Source: Planctomycetaceae bacterium (GTDB lineage Bacteria > Planctomycetota > Planctomycetia > Pirellulales > Thermoguttaceae). From it: DNA of 64,000 nucleotides. Below, in pieces: positions 16,609-24,990 of the stretch; the first letter of the stretch is position 1, and each line of letters starts with the position of its first letter. The translations under genes were made by a program, and so were the position numbers. The stretch spans positions 1-64,000 of the forward strand of contig JAAYAY010000049.1 of NCBI GenBank assembly GCA_012719125.1, in the 5' to 3' direction. A model generated the notes under the pieces. That model saw only the letters and a list, made by a program, of their open reading frames with translations, did no database searches and was not told where the DNA came from.

Positions 16609-18828
16609 GTGAAACCTCGCTCGACCACTCTGCTGCTCGCAGCTCTGACGCTGCTCGGAACCGCCGGAATCGCACACGCCTGGGAATTGGCCAAAGGCCC
16701 GTTGGCCACGCGATGGGCGAAGGACGTCTCGCCCAAGAACGTCTGGCCCGAGTATCCCCGGCCCCAGATGGCTCGCCCGGAATGGACCAACCTCAACGGC
16801 CTCTGGCAGTATGCGATTCAGGGCAAGGACGCCGGCAAACCGGCCCGGTGGGACGGCGATATCCTCGTCCCCTTCGCCGTCGAGTCGGCCTTGAGCGGCG
16901 TAATGAAGCCGGTTCAGCCGGACCAGAAGCTCTGGTACCGGCGGACGTTCGCGGCGCCCGCCCTGCCCGACGGCGCCCGGCTGTTGCTCCACTTCGGCGC
17001 CGTCGACTGGCAGTGCAGCGTCTCGATCAACGGCAAGGAAGTCGGCTCGCACACGGGCGGATACGATCCGTTCAGCTTCGACATCACGGAAAAGCTGAGG
17101 GACGGCGAGAACGAAATCGTCCTCTCCGTCTGGGACCCGACCGACGCCGGCTGGCAACCCCGCGGCAAGCAGGTGCTGAAGCCGCACGGAATCATGTACA
17201 CGGCCGTCACCGGGATCTGGCAGACGGTCTGGCTCGAAACCGTGCCGGCCACCTACATTCAATCCCTGAAGATCGTGCCCGACGTCGACCGCAAGCTGGT
17301 TTCCGTCACGGTCAATGCGTCGGCCGGCGCACAGGTCGAACTCGCCGCGATCGATGGCGGTACGGTCGTCGCCACGAAAGCCGGAGAAACCGGCCAGACC
17401 ATCGAGTTGGCCGTCGACGCTCCGAGACTCTGGTCGCCCGATTCGCCCAACCTGTACGACCTCGATGTTCGCCTCGTGGGAGACGGAGAGACGATCGATA
17501 CGGTCAAGAGCTACTTCGGCATGCGAAAGATCCACGTTGCCAAGGACGCCGACGGACTGAACCGGCTGATGCTGAACAACGAGGTACTCTTCCAGTACGG
17601 GCCCCTGGATCAGGGCTGGTGGCCCGACGGGCTGTACACGCCGGCGACCGACGAGGCGATGAAGTACGACGTCGAGATGACGAAGAAGTTCGGCATGAAC
17701 ATGGCCCGCAAGCACGTCAAGTACGAGTGCGCCCGCTGGTACTACTGGTGCGACAAACTGGGCCTTCTCGTCTGGCAGGACATGCCGGCCGGCGGGTCCG
17801 ACAAGAACGACGAGAGCAAGGCCAACTTCCGCGCCGAGTTGAAGGCCATGATCGACGCCCTGCACAACCACCCGTCGATTGTCATGTGGGTGCCGTTCAA
17901 CGAGGGCTGGGGCCAGCACGACACGCCCGAGATCGTCGAGTGGATCCAACACTACGAACCGACCCGGCCGGTCAACGAGGCCAGCGGGTGGACGGATAAG
18001 GGCAGCGGAAACGTCTCCGACATGCACAAGTACCCGGGGCCGGGCACTCGTCCCGCCGAGGAGAATCGCGTCGTCGTCCTGGGCGAATTCGGCGGCCTGG
18101 GCATGCCCGTCAGCGGCCACACCTGGCAGGCCGAAAAGAACTGGGGCTACGTCTCCTTCGAGTCGGCCGACGACCTGACGAACGCCTACGTGGGGCTGCT
18201 CACCGCCATGCGGCCGTTGATCGGCCAGGGCCTTTCCGCGGCCGTCTACACCCAGACGTCGGACGTCGAGATCGAAGTCAACGGGCTGATGACCTACGAT
18301 CGGGCCCTCGTCAAGATGGACCTCGACCGAATGGCCGAGGCGGCCCGCAAGCTCCATCTGCCGCCGCCCGTGCTCACCCAGCTCGTGCCTTCCAGCAAGG
18401 ACCAGCCTCAAACCTGGAGCTACACCACTGAGAAGCCGGGCGACGACTGGATGAAACCCAATTTCGACGCCGCGGGGTGGAAGTCGGGCCCCGGCGGCTT
18501 CGGCACCGAGGGCACTCCCGGGACCGTCGTGCGGACGGTGTGGAACACGTCGGACATTTGGATCCGCCGCACGTTCACGCTCGACTCGCTGCCCGTGGCG
18601 GGCGACCTCTGTCTCAACATCCACCACGACGAAGATGCCGAAGTCTACCTCAACGGTCGCCTGGTCAAATCCTTCACGAAATACACGACCGCCTACGTCA
18701 ACGTGCCGCTCGACGCCGCCGCAACAGTCGCCTTGAAACAGGGCCGGAACACGATCGCCATCCACTGCCGCCAAACCCGCGGCGGGCAATACATCGACGC
18801 CGGGCTGTCGCTGATGGTGGAGCGATAG
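16609..18828 (+). CDS. Secreted glycoside hydrolase family 2
   Basis: 739 residues from GTG 16609, with GGAGG 7 nt upstream and a signal peptide (KPRSTTLLLAALTLLGTAGIAHA). Domains: jelly-roll sugar-binding (about 40-215, LWYRRTFAAP, GAVDWQCSVSINGKEVG, GGYDPFSFDIT), an Ig-like domain (about 216-310), then a TIM barrel with VPFNEGWGQ near residue 430 (acid/base Glu) and LGEFGG near 492 (nucleophile Glu). An extra C-terminal jelly-roll (about 595-739, WIRRTFTLD, DEDAEVYLNG) is a second carbohydrate-binding-like module. Likely beta-galactosidase, mannosidase or glucuronidase class; specificity unknown. Confidence 0.9.
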   Translation: MKPRSTTLLLAALTLLGTAGIAHAWELAKGPLATRWAKDVSPKNVWPEYPRPQMARPEWTNLNGLWQYAIQGKDAGKPARWDGDILVPFAVESALSGVMKPVQPDQKLWYRRTFAAPALPDGARLLLHFGAVDWQCSVSINGKEVGSHTGGYDPFSFDITEKLRDGENEIVLSVWDPTDAGWQPRGKQVLKPHGIMYTAVTGIWQTVWLETVPATYIQSLKIVPDVDRKLVSVTVNASAGAQVELAAIDGGTVVATKAGETGQTIELAVDAPRLWSPDSPNLYDLDVRLVGDGETIDTVKSYFGMRKIHVAKDADGLNRLMLNNEVLFQYGPLDQGWWPDGLYTPATDEAMKYDVEMTKKFGMNMARKHVKYECARWYYWCDKLGLLVWQDMPAGGSDKNDESKANFRAELKAMIDALHNHPSIVMWVPFNEGWGQHDTPEIVEWIQHYEPTRPVNEASGWTDKGSGNVSDMHKYPGPGTRPAEENRVVVLGEFGGLGMPVSGHTWQAEKNWGYVSFESADDLTNAYVGLLTAMRPLIGQGLSAAVYTQTSDVEIEVNGLMTYDRALVKMDLDRMAEAARKLHLPPPVLTQLVPSSKDQPQTWSYTTEKPGDDWMKPNFDAAGWKSGPGGFGTEGTPGTVVRTVWNTSDIWIRRTFTLDSLPVAGDLCLNIHHDEDAEVYLNGRLVKSFTKYTTAYVNVPLDAAATVALKQGRNTIAIHCRQTRGGQYIDAGLSLMVER

Positions 18829-19241
18829 GGCCGCGGTGACGGAGTCGATCCAACGCCCCCAGGGCCGCGGTGTTTCACGCCTTCGGCGTGGAGCGAAGTT
18901 GTGCGGTTTTACAGAGATACGCGGCGGAACAACGTGCCACCCGCAAACGGGCCCCTTCGCGTCAGAGCGTAGGTGGCCCCGTTCTGGCCGTCTCGCCTCC
19001 TCCGATACACCCAATCACAGGCGGGATGGGTAGTCGTGTGGAACGTGCTGGATTCGTGTAGAAGCAGGGGAAGATACGGGCCGTTTGATTCGGCGGTGCC
19101 CTGGTTCGACGATCGGTCGTTTTGTGGGACAGTTGCGGAACGGCGGAACGAGTAGGATCACCTGCTGGGCACTCTGCCCCGAAATCGCTCTCCCTGCCGC
19201 ATTCCACTCGCGGCCGGGTGTCCGGCACGGTGCATCGCCCC
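18829..19241. other. Intergenic spacer after the GH2 gene
   Basis: 413 bases between convergent genes. A 12-bp direct repeat AGGGCCGCGGTG occurs at 18827-18838 (overlapping the GH2 stop codon) and at 18861-18872, followed by a small hairpin (18876-18890). No gene is evident in the remainder. Confidence 0.5.
18876..18890 (+). terminator. Small hairpin with TTCG-type loop
   Basis: CACGCC pairs with GGCGTG around TTC, i.e. a stable C(TTCG)G-type loop, 48 nt after the GH2 stop. No T-run follows, so it may be a weak or processing hairpin rather than a classical terminator. Confidence 0.3.
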
Positions 19242-20009
19242 CTACAGTCCAAACAAGGCAAGTTCCGCCGAGACAATGAGTATTCCCACAACAGTGTACC
19301 CCAACACATGCGCCCACCGTACACTTGAGACTGATGCGTTCCCATACCGACTCACAAGAGCATGACGAGCAAGTGTCGGAGCAGCCCCCAACGCGATGAG
19401 CATGGCAATCCCGACAACAGCAAACACAACAAACGTGGCAAACTCGCCTCTGTGATAGACGGCAACGTACAACATCATGAGCACCAGATAGGAGCCCACC
19501 CCACCCATCAAGACCCCGCAACGAAGCGTGAAGGAAGCCGAGTATGCCATCCCGAATCGCGGCATAACGATGATGAACCAGTACGCGGCACCCAACATCA
19601 AGAGCAGCCCAGCAACCACAAGCGGCACCTTCGGCATTCCAAGCCGAACAAGGGCCGCCCCATCTCCCACACCAGCCAAAGTGCTTCCGAGGAGGTAAAT
19701 CCCATTTATGGCAAGAGATACGATGCCAAGGAGATGCAGAAGGCTGGGCACCCCGCGCCGAAACGCGACAAACCCCAGAGCGGGAAGCACCCCGAAGACC
19801 GCGCCGATACCGACACCAGACCACATGGAAATCAACGGATGCGGATTCGACGCAAAACCAGTCCAACACCAACAGAAGGGATTCAACGAGATGAACGAGA
19901 CCCGTCCACCAGAAAGCGTATTGCCCACTGCATGCCCCACTTCATGCAAAGCCATACAGACGTTATAGGTAATCGTGAATTGCGCGAGTAGCGAGAGGGA
20001 TGCCTTCAT
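19242..20009 (-). CDS. Multi-spanning membrane protein with HExxH motif (M50/site-2-protease-like)
   Basis: 255 residues from ATG 20009. Near the N-terminus the sequence YNVCMALHEVGHAVGN holds a HEVGH zinc-binding motif inside a hydrophobic helix, as in M50B-type intramembrane metalloproteases. SGGRVSFISLNPFCWCW follows, fitting the glycine-rich beta segment after the HExxH helix. About six further hydrophobic segments follow to the C-terminus. I do not see a clear NPxxDG motif for the third metal ligand, so activity is uncertain. The gene and its neighbour use visibly more A/T than the flanking DNA. Confidence 0.65.
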   Translation of the reverse strand: MKASLSLLAQFTITYNVCMALHEVGHAVGNTLSGGRVSFISLNPFCWCWTGFASNPHPLISMWSGVGIGAVFGVLPALGFVAFRRGVPSLLHLLGIVSLAINGIYLLGSTLAGVGDGAALVRLGMPKVPLVVAGLLLMLGAAYWFIIVMPRFGMAYSASFTLRCGVLMGGVGSYLVLMMLYVAVYHRGEFATFVVFAVVGIAMLIALGAAPTLARHALVSRYGNASVSSVRWAHVLGYTVVGILIVSAELALFGL

Positions 20010-20174
20010 GGATCAGGGCTGCAAACTGCTTCTGACGCGTCTCCAAGTCAACAGCGCGGCAAGCTGTGTCTTGCTTCTGGGCCAAAACGGTGATTTGATG
20101 GAACAGTGGTCAACAAGAAGCGGGTCGGGGAGTTGATTGACGACGACAAAGCCACCCGATTCCGCGACCGACAT

Positions 20175-20822
20175 TCAGTGGCGGTGTTTGGGCAGTTTTG
20201 CCAAAGCTTGATTCAACCAATCGACGTACCACTCCAGGAACGTAACGCGTTTCTTTTTGCCTATTGCGATTGGGTACAAGCCTTTTTGGTCTGTCCGGGC
20301 ATCGTGCCACACGTGCCCTGCCTCGGGACCTGTAACCACCAGCCAATCACGATTCGCGCATCCTTCGTGACAGATTGGGATCGCGCCGTTGACGTTATCG
20401 GGTGTCCAATAACGCTCGTCGAATGCCTCAAGTGCCTTTTCGTACTCTTCTTCGTCGTCCGTTTCCTCGGGCTCACCAGTCAGATCGTTCCATGGCTTCT
20501 TGTGGGGGAAGGGCTTCGACAACTTGCCAACAAAGCCATCACCTTCCTTCCATTTCCGAAAGTCAAAACAATCGTCCATCTCTCCCAGCTTGAATACACC
20601 GTAGAATGGCCCTGCACCACCATTTCCCAGATGAACCAGAAAGCCTCGATAGTCTTCTGGTAGAGGGATGCGGTGTTTGGCTTCAAACTTCCGCACGGCG
20701 GACTCGGATAGCGGCGGATTCAGATCGAATCCGTGGGCTCCAACGCCGAAGACTTTCGGCTGTCGTTTTGCGGAGCGAAGTCTTTCTAGGCCGTTACGAA
20801 TCCTCTCAATTCTCCTGTTCAT
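20175..20822 (-). CDS. SMI1/KNR4 family protein
   Basis: 215 residues from ATG 20822. PPLSESAVRKFEAKHRIPLPEDYRGFLVHLGNGGAGPFYG (about residues 35-75, key features I-P-L-P-x-D-Y and the N-G-G-A-G-P loop) is the SMI1/KNR4 signature. An acidic stretch (EPEETDDEEEYEKA) follows, then IPICHEGCANRDWLVVTG and GHVWHDARTDQKG. Many bacterial members are immunity proteins against polymorphic toxins. No toxin gene is adjacent, so it may be an orphan immunity gene. It shares the A/T-richer patch with the M50-like gene 165 nt downstream. Confidence 0.85.
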   Translation of the reverse strand: MNRRIERIRNGLERLRSAKRQPKVFGVGAHGFDLNPPLSESAVRKFEAKHRIPLPEDYRGFLVHLGNGGAGPFYGVFKLGEMDDCFDFRKWKEGDGFVGKLSKPFPHKKPWNDLTGEPEETDDEEEYEKALEAFDERYWTPDNVNGAIPICHEGCANRDWLVVTGPEAGHVWHDARTDQKGLYPIAIGKKKRVTFLEWYVDWLNQALAKLPKHRH

Positions 20823-21175
20823 GGATCGCCCCTGTTATCCGCCATCCTGGACCTTCGTGGTGGCCACGGTCAAATGATTGGAAAGTCCGACAAGCACTCC
20901 CCGTCGCCTAATCTTGCAGTCCAGCTCTGGATGCGAACCCCGTTTACCTTTTCCTGGGAACACACCGCCCGCTACCGTTCAGGATACCGCCGTCGATAAC
21001 GTAGTCAATCCGGGGAAGGGTGGACAGAGCCCCACAGAACCTCCGGTAATCGTCCCAAGATCGTCGCATTCTCAAACGCCTCAATCACTTCGGCATCCAA
21101 GTGCCAATCTGCCATCGGCGAAATCGAAATGCCGCTTCCCGTGGCTATGGGATGGAGGGGGCCAATGCTCCCAAC
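20823..21175. other. Intergenic stretch between immunity-type gene and PQQ-propeller gene
   Basis: 353 bases. A possible 41-codon minus-strand ORF lies at 20944-21069; otherwise I see nothing recognisable. Confidence 0.45.
20944..21069 (-). CDS. Possible small protein or gene remnant, 41 residues
   Basis: ATG at 21067-21069 has GAGG 9 nt upstream. The product begins MRRSWDDYRRFCGALSTL and continues PRIDYVIDGGILNGSG before a basic end. The overlapping frame contains MADWHLDAEVIEAFENA just upstream, so the pair could be one gene broken by a frameshift. No family recognised. Confidence 0.25.
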   Translation of the reverse strand: MRRSWDDYRRFCGALSTLPRIDYVIDGGILNGSGRCVPRKR

Positions 21176-23497
21176 TCACCCCTCAATCAACCCCGTCTGC
21201 CCCAGATTCCGCCCCAGCTTGGGCCAGCCGGTTGTGGCCAGGCCGTTGGATGAGCATTTGAGGACCACGACCGTGTCGTTGTCGAGGGCGACGGCCAGAC
21301 GCCGAGGGGCGAGGATGGTGGCGGCGGAGCGGACGGGCGATTCGACTCGGGCTTTCCATTGGACTTCGCCGGAGGAGTCGAGGGCGTGGATCGTGCCCGA
21401 ATTGTCGCCGAAATAGATCAGGCCGTCGTCGCCGATGACCGGTGTCGATTCGATGGCGTCGCCGGTGGCGTATTGCCAGCGGACCTTGTGACTGTTTCCG
21501 TCGACGCAGTAGAGCAGCCCGCTGGGTTGCTGCCCGCGAGGTGCCTGGGTGACGCCGACCAGGATGTGGCCGTCAGGTCCGATGACCGGCGAGCCGAGCA
21601 ACTGGCCGGGAAGCTTGACGTTCCAGGCCTTGGCCCCGGTGGGGGCAAAGCCGTAAAGGTTTTCATCCCGGGCGGCAACCACGATGATTCCGCCGTCTTC
21701 GGAGACGGCAGGGGCCGAGTTGATGAACCCGCCGGCATAGCCGAACTCCTGGGAGTGATCCCAGAGGTTGCGGGCTTCGTCTTCGTCGAGGCTGATCGCA
21801 AAGACATAGCCGTCTTCGGAACCGACCAGCAGCACGTCGCTGAGAACCACGCCGGTTGAATCGAACTTGCGTCGGGAACGGAAGAAGGGGTGCCGCCCGG
21901 TCTTTCCTTCCCCGTCGACACGGATCAGGCCCCCGTCGTATCCGCAGATGTAGGTGTTGCCGCGGGAATCGACGACCGGGGCGGCCCAGCCGAGCGGCTC
22001 GCCCACGTCGGCGGGAGTCCAATGCTGCTTCCCGGACGGATTGATGCAATGGAGCAGGCCGTCGCTAGCGTGCACGCGGATCGTGCCGTCCGGCGCGACC
22101 ACCACGGGGCCGGGCACGTGTGTGCCGATCACGTATTCCCACACAACCTTCGCCTTGCCCTCCTCTTCCACAAGGGCGTAGAGACGCCCCTGCGTGCAGA
22201 GGTAGATCCGGCCTTCGGCATCGACGGCCGGGGCGTTTCGGGCAGGCCGGGCCTTATCCGCAAACGGCGGCTCGGCGGGAAAGGCCCAGACGAACTCCTT
22301 GGGGCGAAGCACTTCCGGACGCTTTCGCGGTTTGACAACCGGCTTGGGCGGCTCTGCTTTAGCCGGTTGAGCGGCCGGGCGAACCGTCGACCGCTTGCCG
22401 GCCGCCGGTTGCGGCGTCTTCGCTGGCGGAGTGGTCCGCGTGGGAGTCTGTGGAGCCGGCGGTCGGGCCTTCGTCGGTTTCGAAGTCGTGGGCCGCTGCT
22501 TGGGCGCCTGGGGCCGCTGGGCAGCCGGTGCCGGACGCGAAGGCGGCGCCTGGGGTGTGCCTGGTGACTGGAACGTCAAACCGCCGGTGACGGTAGGGGG
22601 CGGTGGTTGCGGAGCCTGACGAGATGACGCGGGCGGTTGAGCCGGCGGCGTTTGAGGAGCAGACGGTTGTTGAGGAACCGGCTGAAACGGATAACCGGCC
22701 TGCGGCTGCGGCGCCGGCTGCTGACCCTGAGGCGGATGACCTTGTGCCGGGTAGCCCTGCGGCGGCTGCGCTGGGGGAGGCGTCTGGTAAGGGGCTCCCT
22801 GCTGTGGATAAGGCGCGTAGGGCTGTTGCGGAGTTACCGGAGCGTTGGCCGGATAACCGGGCGTGGGAGCCTGGGGCTGTTGCGTCGGAAAGCCCTGTGG
22901 ATAGGCCTGCCCGCCCTGTTGGGGCGTTCCATAGTACGGCTGTTGAGGCTGCTGCGGATGTTGTGGCTGCTGAGGTCCGCCCGGATAGCCCGGTTGGCTT
23001 GGATATTGAGGGGGTGCGCCCGCCGGCGGTTGAGGTTGCGGCACGCCCGGCGCTCGGGGAATTCCCCCGGGACGGACGCCGCCGTGTCCGGGAGGTTGCG
23101 CCGGATAACCGCCAGCCGGCGTTCCATAACCGGGGGCCTGAGGATAGGCCGGTGTCTGAGGATACTGGGGCCCCGCAGGCTGCTGCGGTGCTGCAGGCTG
23201 CTGGTACTGCGGATAGCCCTGGACAAACCTCGGTTGCTGAGGTTGCGAGGTGGGAAATCGCTGCTGAGCGGGCGGCTGCTGAGGATACTGCGGCTGGGCC
23301 GGATAGCCGGGCATCTGGGGCGTTTGCGGCTGCTGCGGCTGCTGATACTGCGGCGGCCCTTGCGGCTGGGGCGGCGCGGCACCTTGCGGAACCAGTTGAA
23401 ACAGCCCGACCGCCTGCGTCCCGCACTGGGGGCAACTATAGGGTTGGGTCGGTCGCTGGACATGGAATCCGCATCGTGTGCAGCGGAACGTGTTCAT
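21176..23497 (-). CDS. Zinc-ribbon, Pro/Gln-rich linker and PQQ-like beta-propeller protein
   Basis: 773 residues from ATG 23497 (AAGGA 5 nt upstream; a 62-residue N-terminal extension is rejected). The start MNTFRCTRCGFHVQ plus YSCPQCGTQAVG forms a CxxC/CxxC zinc ribbon. Residues about 30-370 are a low-complexity PQ/PG/YP-rich tract, then an Ala/Pro/Lys-rich tract to about 420. The rest is a PQQ/YVTN-like propeller: DAEGRIYLCTQGRLYALVE, APDGTIRVHASDGLLHCI, GLIYFGDNSGTIHALDSSG. There is no signal peptide, so the propeller appears cytoplasmic, which is unusual. It is the last gene of the minus arm of the cluster, 19 nt after the GrpE-like gene. Confidence 0.8.
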   Translation of the reverse strand: MNTFRCTRCGFHVQRPTQPYSCPQCGTQAVGLFQLVPQGAAPPQPQGPPQYQQPQQPQTPQMPGYPAQPQYPQQPPAQQRFPTSQPQQPRFVQGYPQYQQPAAPQQPAGPQYPQTPAYPQAPGYGTPAGGYPAQPPGHGGVRPGGIPRAPGVPQPQPPAGAPPQYPSQPGYPGGPQQPQHPQQPQQPYYGTPQQGGQAYPQGFPTQQPQAPTPGYPANAPVTPQQPYAPYPQQGAPYQTPPPAQPPQGYPAQGHPPQGQQPAPQPQAGYPFQPVPQQPSAPQTPPAQPPASSRQAPQPPPPTVTGGLTFQSPGTPQAPPSRPAPAAQRPQAPKQRPTTSKPTKARPPAPQTPTRTTPPAKTPQPAAGKRSTVRPAAQPAKAEPPKPVVKPRKRPEVLRPKEFVWAFPAEPPFADKARPARNAPAVDAEGRIYLCTQGRLYALVEEEGKAKVVWEYVIGTHVPGPVVVAPDGTIRVHASDGLLHCINPSGKQHWTPADVGEPLGWAAPVVDSRGNTYICGYDGGLIRVDGEGKTGRHPFFRSRRKFDSTGVVLSDVLLVGSEDGYVFAISLDEDEARNLWDHSQEFGYAGGFINSAPAVSEDGGIIVVAARDENLYGFAPTGAKAWNVKLPGQLLGSPVIGPDGHILVGVTQAPRGQQPSGLLYCVDGNSHKVRWQYATGDAIESTPVIGDDGLIYFGDNSGTIHALDSSGEVQWKARVESPVRSAATILAPRRLAVALDNDTVVVLKCSSNGLATTGWPKLGRNLGQTGLIEG

Positions 23498-23516
23498 GGA
23501 GATCCTTCGTTGGTAC

Positions 23517-24419
23517 CTACCGGACGTCGACGGTTGCCTTCGTGTAAACCTTTCCGTTATCGCGGAGGACGATCCAGCCGAGAACCTCGACGATTTCGAC
23601 TCCGCGCGAGGCGGCGTTGTGGCGGCTGGAATCGAAACGTTCGCCGGGATGGACCAACTCGATCGAGTTGTAGATCCCGGCATTCTCGCAGGTCCGCTGC
23701 AAATAGTGGATCAGCGCCTCCTCAAACCGAGTGTTGCCGGGCGAGGTCTTCGGTTGCCAGCGGTAATAGGCCTCGCCGACGTCCTTGAGCAACTGGGGGA
23801 GCCGTTCCGGTGAGGCGGAGCGGAACACGAGCAACTGTCCGGCCAGGCCCTGGGCCGCGGCCTCGCCCGCCAGGACGCCTTCCACCAATTGCCGGCAGGC
23901 CGAACCGAGCGATCCGTCGGCCACCAACTCGGGGCCGAGCACGGCCGTGAGCCAATCGCCGCTGACGGCCGAGGTCTCTTCTTCCTGCGGCGCAGGAACG
24001 AGCAACTCGGCCAGACTCTGCACGCCGCCGTCGATGTGCGACTGGAGACGCTCCATCGTCTGGTAGAGGGCCGTGTTCTGCTGGTCGAGAATGTCGAGCT
24101 TCTCGCGCAGCGGTTTCAGCAGTGTCTCGAGCCGTTCCGGCGATACGCCAGGGGCCGGCACAGCGGCGGCGGAGGGTGTCGCCGGGGTCGCAGCAGAAAG
24201 GCGATCGAGCTTCTCGCCGAGTTCTGCAATCTGTTTGGCAATCTCGCCGACCTCAACGGACGGTGCCGATTCCGCCTTGGTGCCGGCCTGGGCGTCGCGG
24301 TGAAGCAGGTAGTCGGCAATCTGGCGGTTGGCCTTCTCGAACATCCGGCCGAGTTCGGCCATCTGATCGGTCAACTGCTGGAGTTCGCTGCACTGGGCGG
24401 TGTCAAGTGGGTCATCCAC
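23517..24419 (-). CDS. Coiled-coil protein with GrpE-like C-terminus
   Basis: About 300 residues if started at GTG 24419 (VDDPLDTAQCSELQQ); an upstream TTG at 24470 is possible. Residues 1-60 and 75-160 are predicted coiled coil (LQQLTDQMAELGRMFEKA, LKPLREKLDILDQQNTALY). The C-terminus has PGERFDSSRHNAA, which parallels GrpE G-x-x-F-D-P-x-x-H-E-A, then VEIVEVLGWIVLRDNGKVY and a final A-x-V-x-V strand, matching the GrpE beta-domain pattern. A nucleotide-exchange role for the neighbouring Hsp70/actin-fold SrfB-like protein is an inference from this and from position. Only the C-terminal half shows the resemblance. Confidence 0.6.
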   Translation of the reverse strand: MDDPLDTAQCSELQQLTDQMAELGRMFEKANRQIADYLLHRDAQAGTKAESAPSVEVGEIAKQIAELGEKLDRLSAATPATPSAAAVPAPGVSPERLETLLKPLREKLDILDQQNTALYQTMERLQSHIDGGVQSLAELLVPAPQEEETSAVSGDWLTAVLGPELVADGSLGSACRQLVEGVLAGEAAAQGLAGQLLVFRSASPERLPQLLKDVGEAYYRWQPKTSPGNTRFEEALIHYLQRTCENAGIYNSIELVHPGERFDSSRHNAASRGVEIVEVLGWIVLRDNGKVYTKATVDVR

Positions 24420-24594
24420 GGTGATTCTTCGCTGCAAGATGGTTGTGGGCAGGGTTGGCGGATGCTGCAACTGGCGATCTCAGCGCGGGAGTTGTGTGGG
24501 TTGAGATTTGGTCAACAGGAAGCGATTTGTGCCGATATCTGCGGCTGGATTGGGGTCGGCGGTGGGGGCTACGTTGCCCAGGTTGCCTGCTCCA

Positions 24595-24630
24595 TTGTTT
24601 GCGTTGTTTGCATTGTTGACATTGTTTGCG
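24595..24630 (-). repeat. Four tandem 9-nt units (TTGTTTGCG-like)
   Basis: TTGTTTGCG, TTGTTTGCA, TTGTTGACA, TTGTTTGCG follow in phase. On the minus strand this is a CAA/AAT-rich leader stretch between the promoter and the GrpE-like gene. No function can be assigned. Confidence 0.75.
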
Positions 24631-24751
24631 CGGAGTTTTGAGGTGCTTTTGGCCCGGTGGAGGGGTGCTGTCGAAGTGGCGGACGCGTGGCGTCGGCTGG
24701 GCGGCAACGCGGCAGGTGCAGAAGCGAGGATCACGAGTTCTGATCTCCGGG

Positions 24752-24838
24752 TTATTCATCAGGAGGCCGGCCCCAGGAGCGACGTTTGACAACCAGCGTA
24801 CGGCGGAACGCTGCGATCTGTCCCCCTTCAATGGTCAT
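24752..24838 (-). CDS. Possible 28-residue leaderless ORF
   Basis: ATG at 24836-24838 coincides with the transcription start predicted from the promoter at 24844-24871. The product begins MTIEGGQIAAFRRTL and ends at TAA 24752-24754. It could be a leader peptide in a long 5' leader, or chance. No family recognised. Confidence 0.2.
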   Translation of the reverse strand: MTIEGGQIAAFRRTLVVKRRSWGRPPDE

Positions 24839-24843
24839 TTAAT

Positions 24844-24871
24844 AGTATACAGATTTACAGTATTTTGTCAA
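24844..24871 (-). promoter_or_regulatory. Consensus sigma-70-type promoter
   Basis: On the minus strand TTGACA (24871-24866) is followed after 16 nt by TATACT (24849-24844) in a locally A/T-rich stretch, rare in this GC-rich window. It faces the GrpE-like and PQQ-propeller genes. The predicted start near 24837 implies a leader of about 420 nt before the GrpE-like start. Confidence 0.55.
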
Positions 24872-24959
24872 GGGGAAAATTGAACACTTGGGAAGGAACT
24901 TGCGGGCGTTGCGTTGTTCTTGGGTGTCTGGAAGAGCGAAGGTCTCCGGCGCTTCTTGT

Positions 24960-24981
24960 GGTTGGCTCTGGAGAGCCAACC
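24960..24981 (-). terminator. Hairpin after the SrfB-like gene
   Basis: GGTTGGCTC (24960-24968) pairs perfectly with GAGCCAACC (24973-24981) around TGGA, starting 10 nt past the SrfB-like stop codon. There is no strong U-run. It could also be a short dispersed palindromic repeat. Confidence 0.45.
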
Positions 24982-24990
24982 TACGTGTGT

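Larger units (their letters stand above)
24420..24990. other. Long spacer within the minus arm, with promoter, repeat and terminator
   Basis: 571 bases between the SrfB-like stop (24991) and the GrpE-like start. It holds a hairpin at 24960-24981, an A/T-rich consensus promoter at 24844-24871, a possible 28-codon leaderless ORF (24752-24838) and a 9-nt tandem repeat (24595-24630). This marks a transcriptional break between srfB-like and grpE-like genes. Confidence 0.65.

Noticed and set aside
22603..23547. Long plus-strand ORF in the Pro/Gln-rich region
   Set aside because: It is an antisense shadow of the low-complexity part of the PQQ-propeller gene (composition bias leaves the opposite strand open).
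24412..24831. 139-codon minus-strand ORF before the GrpE-like gene
   Set aside because: Starts at TTG, overlaps the GrpE-like start, and has no recognisable features.
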